Shown piece by piece: positions 1-9,735 of a DNA stretch of 64,000 nucleotides. The stretch covers positions 5,952,001-6,016,000 of the forward strand of contig NZ_JALDST010000001.1 of NCBI RefSeq assembly GCF_022747945.1. Reading direction: 5' to 3'. This DNA comes from Micromonospora sp. R77 (GTDB lineage: Bacteria; Actinomycetota; Actinomycetes; Mycobacteriales; Micromonosporaceae). A program made the translations under genes and the position numbers. The notes below the pieces were generated by a model. It was given only the letters and a program-made list of their open reading frames with translations, ran no database searches and had not been told where the DNA came from. The stretch's first letter is position 1; each line of letters begins with the position of its first letter.

Positions 1-57
1 GACGGGCCGGCTGCTTTATGCCTGCCTCGGCAAGACCTGCTCCATGAAGGAGTCCCA

Positions 58-1344
58 GTGAACATCGGATTAGGTCGAATCGCTGTCCTGGTCGCGACGC
101 TGACCACCGCCCTGTCCATCACCGCGCCGGCCGCCGCGGCACCGGTCAGACACAAGATTGGCTGGCTCGTCACCGAGGCGACCGGCGGCACCCCGGTCGC
201 GCCAGACGCGCCGCCCCAGACCAACAGCAACCCGCCCCGAACCAGCAACATCTCCACCCTCGCCACCCCGGCCGATGACCTCAAGCAGGTGTGCCGCAGC
301 CAGCACACGCAGGAGGCCTCCACCAAGCAAGGCTGGATGGCCGACCGGTTCAACCGATGCTGGATCGGGCACAGAAATGTTGTCCTCCGCTGCCTCAACT
401 GCCCCACAATGATCGCGAGTGTGGAATTCGACTACACCCTGGTCGGCATCGCCCAAAACGGCACCCGGCAAGTCGACTTCACCTTGACCTTCGACAACTG
501 GCTGCCTCTGGGGGGCGAGGAGCGGGAAACCACGCCGTTTCGGGTTTCGTTGTCGGGCTGCGGCTCCCTCGTGTCGTGCAACCCAGCGCTCGGCGAGTTC
601 ACCCAACCATTGGGGTCCTGGCGGCTCGCGCCCACCTGGCAGGTGACGATGACCTCGGCCAACAACACCGGAGTCGGATCGGAGTTCCTGGCCACCTCTC
701 TCGTCACGATGAGCATGGCCATCACACCCCTGTCCGCGAACATCCAACCCTGGGTCGAGAACAACATGACCACCGGGCAGGTGCGCTTCGATTCCGCAGG
801 TGCCGTCGCCGGCAAGTACAACGGCACCGTGTTCTCCGACTTCACCCCGACCTACAACCTGGTCGCGCTCGCTCGCGCCGACAACAACGAGGACGGAGTC
901 AGGGAATCCATCCTGCACATTGACGACGCCCTGCATCACATCGAACGCACCTTCCCGTCATTCATCGGGAAAAGCCCTCCGGGTGAGTACAAGGCGTCCC
1001 TGGGAGCCAACCAGAGACCCCTGCACCGTACGACCAGCACCACCGACAAGAACAACAATCGGACTTACGCCGGAAAGGTCTGCGACGACGTCTGGGGTTC
1101 TGGTGCCGCCACGCCCAACCTCAACTGCGACGAGTACCCGATGGCATCGACCAAGGAGGGTGCCTACACCGGCAGTAGCGCCTCATCCGGCAACACCGAA
1201 GGCTGGCGCACCTGGAACGGATCCTCACGGATCATCGGCGAGGTCGACAACCAGGACTCCGGCCGGCAATACCTGAACATCGGCTTCTACCAGCCGAACC
1301 GCATCCTCAACAACGACCCCTTCTTCGTCGCGATCAACCGCTGA
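58..1344 (+). CDS. Secreted NucA/NucB-type deoxyribonuclease
   Basis: A 428-residue exported protein. The GTG start at 58 follows an AAGGAG ribosome site at about 46-51. Residues 1-28 are a signal peptide with an Ala-rich cleavage region just before PVRHK. The C-terminal ~90 residues (from about 340) match the NucA/NucB nuclease pattern: CDEYP, then ASTKEGAY, and the closing PNRILNNDPFFVAI. In that family the Asp/Glu after the Cys belong to the metal-dependent active site. The long middle (residues 30-330) is beta-rich in appearance and unrecognised. The domain sits at the extreme C-terminus, the usual place for a toxin domain on an exported carrier, so the protein may be a nutrient-scavenging nuclease or a toxin. 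A strong hairpin follows the stop. Domain call is fairly confident; role is inferred. Confidence 0.82.
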   Translation: MNIGLGRIAVLVATLTTALSITAPAAAAPVRHKIGWLVTEATGGTPVAPDAPPQTNSNPPRTSNISTLATPADDLKQVCRSQHTQEASTKQGWMADRFNRCWIGHRNVVLRCLNCPTMIASVEFDYTLVGIAQNGTRQVDFTLTFDNWLPLGGEERETTPFRVSLSGCGSLVSCNPALGEFTQPLGSWRLAPTWQVTMTSANNTGVGSEFLATSLVTMSMAITPLSANIQPWVENNMTTGQVRFDSAGAVAGKYNGTVFSDFTPTYNLVALARADNNEDGVRESILHIDDALHHIERTFPSFIGKSPPGEYKASLGANQRPLHRTTSTTDKNNNRTYAGKVCDDVWGSGAATPNLNCDEYPMASTKEGAYTGSSASSGNTEGWRTWNGSSRIIGEVDNQDSGRQYLNIGFYQPNRILNNDPFFVAINR

Positions 1345-1348
1345 TCTA

Positions 1349-1389
1349 GCCTCGGGTTCTCCCGCCAGCGAGGCGGGAGAACCCGAGGC
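1349..1389 (+). terminator. 18-bp hairpin terminator
   Basis: A perfect 18-bp inverted repeat (arms 1349-1366 and 1372-1389) with a five-base loop lies five bases after the NucA/NucB-like stop codon. There is no U-tract, which is common for actinobacterial intrinsic terminators. It separates the nuclease from the next gene, so the two are probably not fully co-transcribed. Confidence 0.75.
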
Positions 1390-1404
1390 CCCGAGGAGCC
1401 CGCC

Positions 1405-1938
1405 ATGCCCACGATGCTGGAGACAGTGCTCCCCACGGATAACGGCCTGTTCCTACTCCGGGACGTCGCCGCGAACACCGCAGACGACCAGCGAGCCGCC
1501 TTCCAGGCCTCACGCATCCCCGGCAGCCGCGCAGGCCGGCGTGTCGCCGCCGCGGGGCCCGTACTGCTGGTCCGCTGCGCCCATCAATACACACGGCCCC
1601 ACGTACGAGTCGACGTTCTCGGCGGCACCCCCGACGACGACGGACCCTGGCAATGGGAAGAACGCATGCGGCTCGTCCTGCCCACCGGTGTCGTGACCCT
1701 TGACGCCGACCCGACGATGATGCTCGACCTGCCGCACATCGACCTCGGAGCGGGCCCCGGATCGTACGGCCTTTCCGTGGGTCACGTCGGACGTGCCGAG
1801 GCGCAAGAAGCGGCGAGGGAAGTCGCCGAACGAACCATCACCGCGTCGCTGGAGGAAACGAGAACGGCGTGGCAAAGCCTCGACGCAATAGAGCGCTACC
1901 TCATACGCCTGTGGCCTCTGGAGAGGCACCCTTCCTGA
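1405..1938 (+). CDS. Unknown cytoplasmic protein downstream of nuclease
   Basis: A 177-residue protein with no signal peptide or membrane segment. ATG 1405 follows GAGGAG at 1393-1398. It has two beta-like blocks (LLVRCAHQYTRPHVRV and ERMRLVLPTGVVTLDAD) and an acidic helical C-terminus (residues 130-170). I do not recognise the family. It starts only 60 bases after the NucA/NucB-type nuclease on the same strand, the place where an immunity gene would lie, but the hairpin between them argues against simple coupling. Cognate immunity is a guess. Confidence 0.55.
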   Translation: MPTMLETVLPTDNGLFLLRDVAANTADDQRAAFQASRIPGSRAGRRVAAAGPVLLVRCAHQYTRPHVRVDVLGGTPDDDGPWQWEERMRLVLPTGVVTLDADPTMMLDLPHIDLGAGPGSYGLSVGHVGRAEAQEAAREVAERTITASLEETRTAWQSLDAIERYLIRLWPLERHPS

Positions 1939-2078
1939 CCTCCGTCTGCCCGACGGATAGCCTCTACAAGATCCGGGGTGATTTCACGGCCCGGGGAGGC
2001 GGACCTGCTGCAATGCTCACGGCTGAGTTGGACGGTGGGGCTGCCCTGGCCGCGACTCGAAAGGCGGACTCGTTACCG

Positions 2079-2840
2079 TCACCCCTTCACGCTTGAGGTG
2101 ATGAGGCCGGTCAGCGGTGCGACCGGTAGGGCGATCCAGCCCTCGGTGACGGCAGCCGCCAGGTCAGCGGGATTGGGGCGAGTGGCGTGCCCGATGGCAG
2201 CCGCACGTGCGGTAAGGGCAGCGACGACAGCGTCCACTGCGTGGTCGCTGCCCCGGCATGCCGGCTCGAATGCGCCGAGCTGCAACCATGGCGTAGTCGC
2301 CGTCAGTTGGTCCACCAGATCGTTCAAGGCGCCGTTGTTCTTCCGTCCCTTATATCCCTGGTACGGCAGGCCCCACTGCTTCAGCGACGCTGCCGGATAG
2401 ACCTCGACAACCGTCCCGCCGCCGCTTCGGTCCACGGGTTGCCCGTCGGCGGCGAGCCGCGCCAGGACACCGGCACACCGCATCGCCGTGTGTGCGATCC
2501 GATCCGCGGCCACGCTGAGTGGAGGGCGACCCGTCACCTCACGGGTCACCAGGTCGGTGCGGCGCCAGGCCAGGCTCCGGCGCCAGTCGCGCCCGACCAG
2601 ATCGGTAGGGCTGACAAGATCGCCACGGTGGTGGGCGATGACGAATTCCACGAACGGCTCCGGCCAACCCAACGGACAGTCGATCCCCACCTTGTCGGCC
2701 TCCGACGCCGCCCGCAGAAGCTGCTCATCGCCGGCTCCGATAATCAGCTCCTCCAGCACGGCAGTGGCCCCGGTCCATCGAATCCAGGCCACAGCGGTGT
2801 TGGCGTCCTCCGCCGCAAGATCGATCCCCGCCGTCAACAT
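2079..2840 (-). CDS. DUF429 family protein
   Basis: A 253-residue protein with the features of DUF429, an RNase H-like fold family of unknown activity. It opens with a GIDLA strand (residues 5-9) carrying the first acidic residue, has VGIDCPLGWP near residue 50, VVEVYPAASLKQWG around 145 and GSDHAVDAVVAAL near 200, which gives the family's spaced Asp/Glu set. The start is ATG 2840. It is transcribed away from the helicase/PLD operon, leaving a ~130-base divergent promoter region. RNase H-like members often act on nucleic acid, but no substrate is established, and a link to the neighbouring operon is only positional. Confidence 0.75.
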   Translation of the reverse strand: MLTAGIDLAAEDANTAVAWIRWTGATAVLEELIIGAGDEQLLRAASEADKVGIDCPLGWPEPFVEFVIAHHRGDLVSPTDLVGRDWRRSLAWRRTDLVTREVTGRPPLSVAADRIAHTAMRCAGVLARLAADGQPVDRSGGGTVVEVYPAASLKQWGLPYQGYKGRKNNGALNDLVDQLTATTPWLQLGAFEPACRGSDHAVDAVVAALTARAAAIGHATRPNPADLAAAVTEGWIALPVAPLTGLITSSVKG

Positions 2841-2969
2841 CAGCCCAACCTACTGGGACAGGGCGAATGCCCCTTCGTCCACCGTGTCAGCCCCGACCGG
2901 TCGACTCGCCGACGCAGCCGAGGCAAGCAAGTCCGCACTCCAAGCGGTTCGCTCGAAACATGTGTCGAA

Positions 2970-4286
2970 GTGGAGGATTGGCGGGCCGATTTCCAGTTGA
3001 TGATGATTGCGGCCGTGGCGTTCTTCCTGACCGACTTGGATCCTCGTGCCCGCGTAAAGGGGTCGCGGGACGGCCTCGGCGCGCAGGCTGTCTGGTCAGC
3101 GACGGGGCGGCCGCTCATCGGCAACCTCACCACTGTCACGGACTCCCTCGCGGGATTCACCACCTTGCTCGTCGGACTGCGGCTGGCCGAGCTCGCCAGT
3201 GCCGACGAGGGGGACAGCCCCACGAACGCCTTCCTGATCTGGGAGCAGATGGCGGCATACGTACGGCACGTTGTACGAGGTCAGCGTGGCTTCTTCGGCC
3301 TGCAGCGGACCGCCGCGCGGGCGGCGAAGGCGGGCAGTAACGGCGGCAAGGTGCACCTGTCGGCGCAGCCGGAGTACCAGATTCTCAGCAACCAGCGAAC
3401 GGATGGGCTGCTGGGTAACTACACCGCACCGGCGCGGGCGTCGGGACTCGTCGCGCCGGGAACCCCGGCGCGACTCACTCCGGAAGCAGCCGCGTTCGTT
3501 GACGCCGTCTACCTCCCGCGACTCGAAGTCGGGTGGGGCCGGGATGCTCGCCACCTCGTCCGAGAGTTGCGGCGGGACCGGGTGGTGTTCGACCTCGGCG
3601 CGAACGAGAAGCGGGAGTCGGTGGCGAACATCTTCAGCCCGGCGATGTCGCCGCAGGAGGTCGACTTCTACCGTTACCACCTCGTGGACGGTGGCCCGAT
3701 CGACCCGACCGAGGGGCGGCAGCGCAGATTCGCGATTCTCCTCGAAGCCAGACCCGCCGACTCCGTCCGGCCCTCGCGGCCGTACCTGATGGCGATCGCC
3801 GACGATGCCGAGACGCGCGGTTGGGGAGACATCGCCGACCTGGTGCGCCGGGTCATCGCCTGCGAATCGGTGCTCGCGCCGGCGTCACTGCTCTTCAGCT
3901 ACCTGCTCGGACGCAACGGCATCCACCTCGACACGGTGGTGGCGGACCTTCGATCGACGTGGGGTGAGCGCGTCGACTCGGTCGATCCGCTCGCGGTCTC
4001 CGCGATGCCCGGCCACGATTGGCCCCGCATCGCCGAGGCCCTCGCAGTTGGCGACTATCGACAGCTCATCCGGATGTTGGCCGAGCGCAACGGCACCGTG
4101 ATGCGGGAGCGCGGTGCAGCGCTGGCCTGGCTGGAGGTGACCGACCAGGACCAGCTTCGGGTGCGGTTCCGCGACGAGCCCGCCGGCCTGCCCACCCGTG
4201 AGGACATTCCAGCGCTGTGGTGGTACCCGTACTTCATCCCGTCACTGGTGTCCGTGCTGGCGGCGATCGGGAAGGGCGAGGCGTGA
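2970..4286 (+). CDS. First gene of putative helicase/PLD defence operon
   Basis: A protein of about 438 residues that I cannot assign to a named family. The reading frame is open much further upstream, but coding character begins near EDWRADFQLMMIAAVAFFL. I chose GTG 2970; ATG 3000 and 3003 are alternatives, and none has an ideal ribosome site (GGAGG lies at 2972-2976). Early conserved-looking features are LDPRARVKGSRD and NLTTVTDSLAGFTTLLVGL. The sequence is mostly helical and soluble, with no nuclease or ATPase motif seen. The stop overlaps the next start by GTGA at 4283, so the two are translationally coupled. It may be the sensor or scaffold of the complex; that is inference. Confidence 0.75.
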   Translation: MEDWRADFQLMMIAAVAFFLTDLDPRARVKGSRDGLGAQAVWSATGRPLIGNLTTVTDSLAGFTTLLVGLRLAELASADEGDSPTNAFLIWEQMAAYVRHVVRGQRGFFGLQRTAARAAKAGSNGGKVHLSAQPEYQILSNQRTDGLLGNYTAPARASGLVAPGTPARLTPEAAAFVDAVYLPRLEVGWGRDARHLVRELRRDRVVFDLGANEKRESVANIFSPAMSPQEVDFYRYHLVDGGPIDPTEGRQRRFAILLEARPADSVRPSRPYLMAIADDAETRGWGDIADLVRRVIACESVLAPASLLFSYLLGRNGIHLDTVVADLRSTWGERVDSVDPLAVSAMPGHDWPRIAEALAVGDYRQLIRMLAERNGTVMRERGAALAWLEVTDQDQLRVRFRDEPAGLPTREDIPALWWYPYFIPSLVSVLAAIGKGEA

Positions 4287-6274
4287 GCGAGGGCATTCCC
4301 CGGGCGGTACTCACCGAGGCACTTCGCGCGCAGATCAACGGTCGTGAGGTGTTGGCCGCCGTGTTCTGCACGTTCCGCTTCGATCCCGGCTTCTTCGAGC
4401 GGGAGATCCTGCCTGCGCTGTTCGACATCCAACTGCACCAGGACCCGCAGATCCGGCGTGTCCAGCTCGAGGAGGCGCTGCGTCCCCTCGCCGGCCGCGT
4501 CGCCGTCTACTACGACCCCGGCGCGCTCGTGACCGGTGACGGAACGGCGTGCCTGGACGTGGGTCGGATCCCGGTCCGGCCCCGGACCGGCTACTTCCAT
4601 CCGAAGAACGCGTTCATTCTGGTGCGGAACCCCTCGACGCAGGAACGCTCACTGGTGGTGCTCACCGGGTCGGCGAACCTGACCCAGGCGGGCTGGTGGG
4701 AGAACGTCGAGTGTGCGCACCTGGAGGAGATCGCCGAGTCCGGCCGGTCGCGGACCGTACCGGAGATGCAGCGGTTCCTCCAGTACCTGCGGACCACGGC
4801 GAAGAACTTCGAGTCCCAGGCAGCCTTGGACGACGTACAGGGTGGCCTTCGTACGGTGCAACCGATGGCACACCGTACGGCGAAGGGCCGGCTGCACCCG
4901 CACTTCCTGTTCAACGGGCGGCGCGGTGCGCAGTCGCTGGTCGACCAGCTCGACGCTGTCGCCGGCCAGTGGCTGCGTCACGCCGATCTGGAGGTGCTGT
5001 CCCCGTACCTCGACGACGCGGACGCGTCACTGCCGCTCGAGGCATTGATCGACCGTTTCCAGCCGCGCAGGTGGCGGGTGCTGCTGCCCGAGGAGAGTGG
5101 CCTGGCCCGGTGCCGCCCGAAGCTCTACGAGTGGGTGCTGGAGCGAGGCGGCGAGTGGGGGCGGCTGCCCAAAGCGGTCCTCGCACGTGGCGGCAAACAG
5201 GCGACGGGGGCGGCGCAACGGACGGTGCACGCGAAGGTGTACCGCTTCTTCACCAAAGACTGGGAGATCACGCTCGTCGGGTCGTTCAACCTCACCGGCC
5301 CGGCGCACTCGGGCGGCGGCAACGTCGAGAGCGGGCTGCTGTCGGAGGTGCCCGTGGACCGCCCGCCGCAGTTCTGGCTGGAGGCTATCGAGGAGCCGCC
5401 GCCGTTCGCGCAACCGGCCGGCGAGGACGACGGCGTCGACCAGGGCTATGTGCCGCTGCTGGCGCGGTACGACTGGGCGTCCGGGCAGGCAGAGGTCCTG
5501 TGGGACGGTGCGGGCGACACCCCGGCCCTCCAGGTGTACGACCGGGGTGTGCACCTCTTCGAGATCGGTCCTCTGCAGCGAGCCGTCTGGACGGCGCTGA
5601 CCGCCGACGACGCGGTGATTCTGCGCGAGCGGCTGCGCGAGACCAGTTTCCTGACCGTGGTCGCCGATGACCGGCGCGGGATCGTCCTCGTCCACGAGAG
5701 CGGCATGGCACACCGCCCGTCGATCCTGCTCGACCTGAGCCCGGCCGACATCCTGCGCTACTGGTCCATGCTCACCGCGGAGCAGCGAAACGCCTACCTG
5801 GCCGCGCGCGGCGAGGCGCTGCGCGGGCCCGGAGAGGGACTGCCGGTGGAGTCATCCCCGGACACCATTTTCGATCGGTTCGCCGGGATATTTCACGGGT
5901 TCGCGTCACTGGGCCGCGCCGTGCGCGACGCCCTCGACGACGATCGGGTCGAGGAGGCCCGGTTCCGGATGTTCGGCGCCAAGTACGACTCGCTGCCCGT
6001 CCTCGTCGAGCAGATGGCGAACGAGACGGCGGGGGATCCGCTGGATCGGTACCTCATGGTGCTCTGCGCGCGACAGCTCGCCGACCACGTACGCCGCCAC
6101 TTCCCCGGATTCTGGGCGTCGGATCCGGTCGGGGTCTCCCGCCTGGCAGAGGGGCTCAGCGTGCAGGCCGTCCTACGGGAGCAACTGATTGCGCGTAACG
6201 ACGCCGAGATGGCGGAGTTTCTGGACTGGTACGAGCCCCGATTCCTGGACGAGACGGCGGTAGCGACGGCATGA
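4283..6274 (+). CDS. Phospholipase D-like protein with two HKD motifs
   Basis: A 663-residue protein with two PLD half-sites. The first is HPK (H106, K108) followed by LTGSANLT (about 128-134). The second is HAK near residue 315 followed by VGSFNLT near 332. Two HxK...GSxNLT units build one active site in PLD nucleases and phosphodiesterases, so a nuclease role is likely; PLD-family members occur in several helicase-linked defence systems. The C-terminal ~250 residues are mixed alpha/beta and unrecognised. GTG 4283 is chosen because it overlaps the upstream TGA. Its own stop overlaps the helicase start as ATGA (6271-6274), so three proteins are made from one coupled transcript. Confidence 0.85.
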   Translation: MSEGIPRAVLTEALRAQINGREVLAAVFCTFRFDPGFFEREILPALFDIQLHQDPQIRRVQLEEALRPLAGRVAVYYDPGALVTGDGTACLDVGRIPVRPRTGYFHPKNAFILVRNPSTQERSLVVLTGSANLTQAGWWENVECAHLEEIAESGRSRTVPEMQRFLQYLRTTAKNFESQAALDDVQGGLRTVQPMAHRTAKGRLHPHFLFNGRRGAQSLVDQLDAVAGQWLRHADLEVLSPYLDDADASLPLEALIDRFQPRRWRVLLPEESGLARCRPKLYEWVLERGGEWGRLPKAVLARGGKQATGAAQRTVHAKVYRFFTKDWEITLVGSFNLTGPAHSGGGNVESGLLSEVPVDRPPQFWLEAIEEPPPFAQPAGEDDGVDQGYVPLLARYDWASGQAEVLWDGAGDTPALQVYDRGVHLFEIGPLQRAVWTALTADDAVILRERLRETSFLTVVADDRRGIVLVHESGMAHRPSILLDLSPADILRYWSMLTAEQRNAYLAARGEALRGPGEGLPVESSPDTIFDRFAGIFHGFASLGRAVRDALDDDRVEEARFRMFGAKYDSLPVLVEQMANETAGDPLDRYLMVLCARQLADHVRRHFPGFWASDPVGVSRLAEGLSVQAVLREQLIARNDAEMAEFLDWYEPRFLDETAVATA

Positions 6275-9200
6275 TGATCACGGTCGGCACCGCAAAGCAG
6301 CTGCTCAACTTCAACCGGACGATCCACAATCCGCAGCTGGCCAAGGATCAGCTCCACGGGGCCGTCGCCCTGCACAACATCCTGCAGCGCCATCAGGTCG
6401 CCTACCTTGCCGACGAGGTCGGCATGGGCAAGACGTACGTAGCGCTCGGTGTGGTCGCCCTGCTGCGCCATTTCACGCCGGACCTGCGGGTGCTCGTCAT
6501 CGCGCCGCGGGAGAACATCCAGCAGAAGTGGCAGCGGGAGCAGGGCCTCTTCACCAAGAACAACGTGTGCCTCAACGACCTGCGGGTGCGGATGCCCGGT
6601 GGGCTGCCGGCACGATCGCTCGTGCACTGCCGGAGTCTGATCGAACTGTTGGAGGAGACGGCGGTCGGCCCGGACCGCGACTTCTTCGTCCGGCTCCCCA
6701 GCTTCAGCCTGCCGATGCGCCGCGACCCCCAGCAGCGCCGCAACCTGCGGGACCGGCTGCGCGCGCAGGTGCCGTGGCTTCCCGACGACCTGGTCGACCT
6801 GAGGGCCAACCCGGAGCTCGTCAAGGACCGGTTCGCGCAGGCGATCAACGCCGCGCTGCCCCCCTTCGACCTCGTGATCGTCGACGAGGCGCACAACCTC
6901 AAGCACGGCTGGGGCCCACAGTCGTCCTCCCGGAACCGGGTGCTGGCCACCGTGCTGGGCCGCGACCGCACCGACGTCGACCCGAGACTGCGCGACACGT
7001 ACGGCCCGCGGGCCGGCAAGGTGTTGCTGCTGTCCGCGACACCGGTGGACGACGACTACCGGCAGCTGTGGAATCAGCTCGATGTCTTCGGGCTGGCGGA
7101 TCCCTTCCGGCCACTACAGGACTCGGACGTCAGCGAGCAGCAGCGGCGGGAGGTGGCAGGGAAGTTCCTGATCCGCCGGGTGACGTCGCTGGAGGTGGCC
7201 GGGCAGCAGCTGACCAAGAACCTCTACCGGCGGGAGTGGCGCGGCGGGGGCGTCACCGAGCACGACGAGCCGATCCGGATCACCGACGACCGGCAGCGGC
7301 TGACCGTCGCGCTGGTGCAGAAGAAGGTGAGTGAACTACTCGACGACGAGCGGTTCGGCACCCGGTTCCAGGTCGGCATGCTGGCCTCGTTCGAGTCGTT
7401 CCTCGACACCAGCGCCGCGAAAAAGCCGACTACGAGGGAAGACTCCGACGACATTGCGGACGAAGCCGTCGAGGGTAACTTCGACGACGCCGGGCAGGCC
7501 ACCGACGCGGTCGAGCGGCAGGGCATCGACGTGCCGATGCTCAACGACCTGGCCCGCGACCACTTCCGACGGTTCGGCCGCGAGCTGCCGCACCCGAAGA
7601 TGGACGCCCTCGTCCGTACCCTCGCCACGTCCTGGCGCGACGGCCGTAAGGGCCTGGTCTTCGTCCGTCGGGTCGCGTCCGTCAGCGAACTCAAACGCAA
7701 GCTCGACGACGAGTACAGCGACTGGCTCGTCGACCGACTCCGCAACCGGCTGGACGAGCGGCATCGGCCGGTGTTCGAGAACGCCGTCGACGAGTTCCGC
7801 CGACAGCGGGCGCTGCGAGACTCGACCGCCCCCATAGTGGCGGACCAGGTTCGGGAGGACGATGACGCCGGCGGCCAGGACACGTTCTTCGCATGGTTTT
7901 TCCGAGGAGCCGGACCCAGCGGCATCGTCAGCGGAGCCACCATCCAGGGGCGGTTCCGCAACCAGAGCGGACCGCTCGGCACCTTCTTCGACGACAACCA
8001 CGTCATGGCGCTCCTCGACGCCGACCCGGGACAGGTCAGGAAATTGCTGGCAGCCGCGCTCGGCCAAGAGCCGGACAAGGTCAACCGGCTCGTCCGCGAA
8101 CACTCACGCCACTACATGACCGAGGCGAAGCAGGCGACCCGCAGCGCACGGTTCGACGCTGCCCAAGCCGCCGCGCTCGAACTGCTCGCTGACTACGAGG
8201 GGCCACACCGGGAACGCGCCGAGGCGATCTGGCGCCAGTTGTACCGCCCGGAAAAGCGAAGCGCCGTCTCGGCGGAAGCGGATCCGCATCTGCTGGAGAC
8301 CAGGACCTTCTTCACCGAGCTGCGCCGGCGTAAACGGCTGCGTGACCTGATCTGGCCGGAGCCTACCGGGGCCGACCAGGGTGAGTCGTTTCGCGAGGGG
8401 TATCTCCGTGCGCAACTCCTCTCCGCCGCTGCCCGCCTCGGGCACGCCTTCCTCGACCTGTACGCCGTGGTCACCGATCACCTGCCGACGCTGGATCCTT
8501 CCGCCGCGATCGACCGACCGGACGTGGCCATCACCGCCTACCTGAATGAACTCGAAAGCCAGGCAGCGGCCCCACCCGACACCCGCCAATGGGCCGGGTT
8601 GGACGAGCTTGCCGCGCTGGCCGAGAACTACGAGCTGGTCCTCGACACCAACCTGCCCGATGCGAGGCGGGTCGATCTGCGAGAAGCACGCGCTCTTGTC
8701 AGTCGACTCTTCACCGCGCAGGAGCCCGTCGCCGGGATGTCCGGCCGGGTCAACAGGCGCCACGTACACCAGTTCCGTCTCCCCGGCTACCCACTCGTGC
8801 TGATCTGCACCGACCTCCTGCAGGAGGGGGAGGACCTGCACACCTTCTGCTCCCGCGTCTACCACTACGGTCTGGCCTGGACACCGTCGGCGATCGAGCA
8901 GCGGATCGGACGGATCGACCGGGTACGGTCCGAAACCGAACGCCGGCTGACAGCCCTGAACCGCCCAGCGGACGGCGACGACCTACTGCAGGTGTACTAC
9001 CCCCATCTCACCGACACCGTGGAACGCCTACAGGTCCGTCGCGTACTACGCAGGATGAACGACTTCCTCCGGCTGATGCATCAAGGCCTGATCCTGCCGA
9101 CCACCGGCGACAGCCACCTCGACGTCAGCCGGGAAACACTGGTCGACGATGACATTCCACCGCCGCCGGTCGAACCGCTGACCACCGCCTTTCCCGTACG

Positions 9201-9735
9201 CCCCGAACACCTCGACGGTCAGGACCGGCCGCTGGCGGTGGACGGAACACTCGCCGCTCAGCAGCTCGAGCGCTTCAACACGGTGGCACGCGGAGCACTG
9301 CCCGACCTCTCAGTCGACTGGGAGCGGAACCAATCCGGAGACGGCACACTCCTCGGCACGGTGGTCTTCGCCGGCGGGCGGCAACAGCCGTTCAGCCTGC
9401 AACTCGAGCGGGAGGGCTCCCACCTTCTCGTTCGGTGCGTGAGCCCTATCGGGCGCGTCAGCACCGAGGGCCAGTGGGATGACCTGGCCACGTGGTCCGC
9501 GGGAGTTCCGCTGCGGCTCGGCACCGTCGAGGCCCGCGGCGGCAGCTACGACGTCACCGTCGAGGAAGACGTCCTGCTTACCACCCGGATGTCTGACCCG
9601 TCCCGGATCGCGGCCCTCATCCGGCGGGTCACCACATTCGCAGATGCCCTCGAACGGGAGCACCTCCCCGAACGCGACCGACTGCTCAAGGAGTTCAGGA
9701 CGGAGTTGGAGCGGGATGTTCGGCATGCGCGATGA
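6271..9735 (+). CDS. Large SNF2-like superfamily 2 helicase
   Basis: An 1154-residue superfamily 2 ATPase. Motif I is DEVGMGKTY (about 48-56), motif II is VDEAHNLKHG (DEAH at about 205) and motif III is LLLSATPVDDDY (about 252). After an unusually long central region, the C-terminal helicase lobe shows CTDLLQEGEDLH (about 846) and EQRIGRIDRVR (about 876), the motif V/VI pair typical of SNF2/RapA-like translocases. An acidic low-complexity stretch (about 388-415) probably links lobes. The last ~150 residues form a beta-rich tail. ATG 6271 overlaps the PLD stop by four bases. It is probably the DNA or RNA translocase of a defence complex with the PLD nuclease. Confidence 0.88.
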   Translation: MMITVGTAKQLLNFNRTIHNPQLAKDQLHGAVALHNILQRHQVAYLADEVGMGKTYVALGVVALLRHFTPDLRVLVIAPRENIQQKWQREQGLFTKNNVCLNDLRVRMPGGLPARSLVHCRSLIELLEETAVGPDRDFFVRLPSFSLPMRRDPQQRRNLRDRLRAQVPWLPDDLVDLRANPELVKDRFAQAINAALPPFDLVIVDEAHNLKHGWGPQSSSRNRVLATVLGRDRTDVDPRLRDTYGPRAGKVLLLSATPVDDDYRQLWNQLDVFGLADPFRPLQDSDVSEQQRREVAGKFLIRRVTSLEVAGQQLTKNLYRREWRGGGVTEHDEPIRITDDRQRLTVALVQKKVSELLDDERFGTRFQVGMLASFESFLDTSAAKKPTTREDSDDIADEAVEGNFDDAGQATDAVERQGIDVPMLNDLARDHFRRFGRELPHPKMDALVRTLATSWRDGRKGLVFVRRVASVSELKRKLDDEYSDWLVDRLRNRLDERHRPVFENAVDEFRRQRALRDSTAPIVADQVREDDDAGGQDTFFAWFFRGAGPSGIVSGATIQGRFRNQSGPLGTFFDDNHVMALLDADPGQVRKLLAAALGQEPDKVNRLVREHSRHYMTEAKQATRSARFDAAQAAALELLADYEGPHRERAEAIWRQLYRPEKRSAVSAEADPHLLETRTFFTELRRRKRLRDLIWPEPTGADQGESFREGYLRAQLLSAAARLGHAFLDLYAVVTDHLPTLDPSAAIDRPDVAITAYLNELESQAAAPPDTRQWAGLDELAALAENYELVLDTNLPDARRVDLREARALVSRLFTAQEPVAGMSGRVNRRHVHQFRLPGYPLVLICTDLLQEGEDLHTFCSRVYHYGLAWTPSAIEQRIGRIDRVRSETERRLTALNRPADGDDLLQVYYPHLTDTVERLQVRRVLRRMNDFLRLMHQGLILPTTGDSHLDVSRETLVDDDIPPPPVEPLTTAFPVRPEHLDGQDRPLAVDGTLAAQQLERFNTVARGALPDLSVDWERNQSGDGTLLGTVVFAGGRQQPFSLQLEREGSHLLVRCVSPIGRVSTEGQWDDLATWSAGVPLRLGTVEARGGSYDVTVEEDVLLTTRMSDPSRIAALIRRVTTFADALEREHLPERDRLLKEFRTELERDVRHAR

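Noticed and set aside
2187..2969. The long 5' extension of the first operon gene
   Set aside because: It is antisense to the DUF429 gene and has poor codon character; coding signal starts near 2970.
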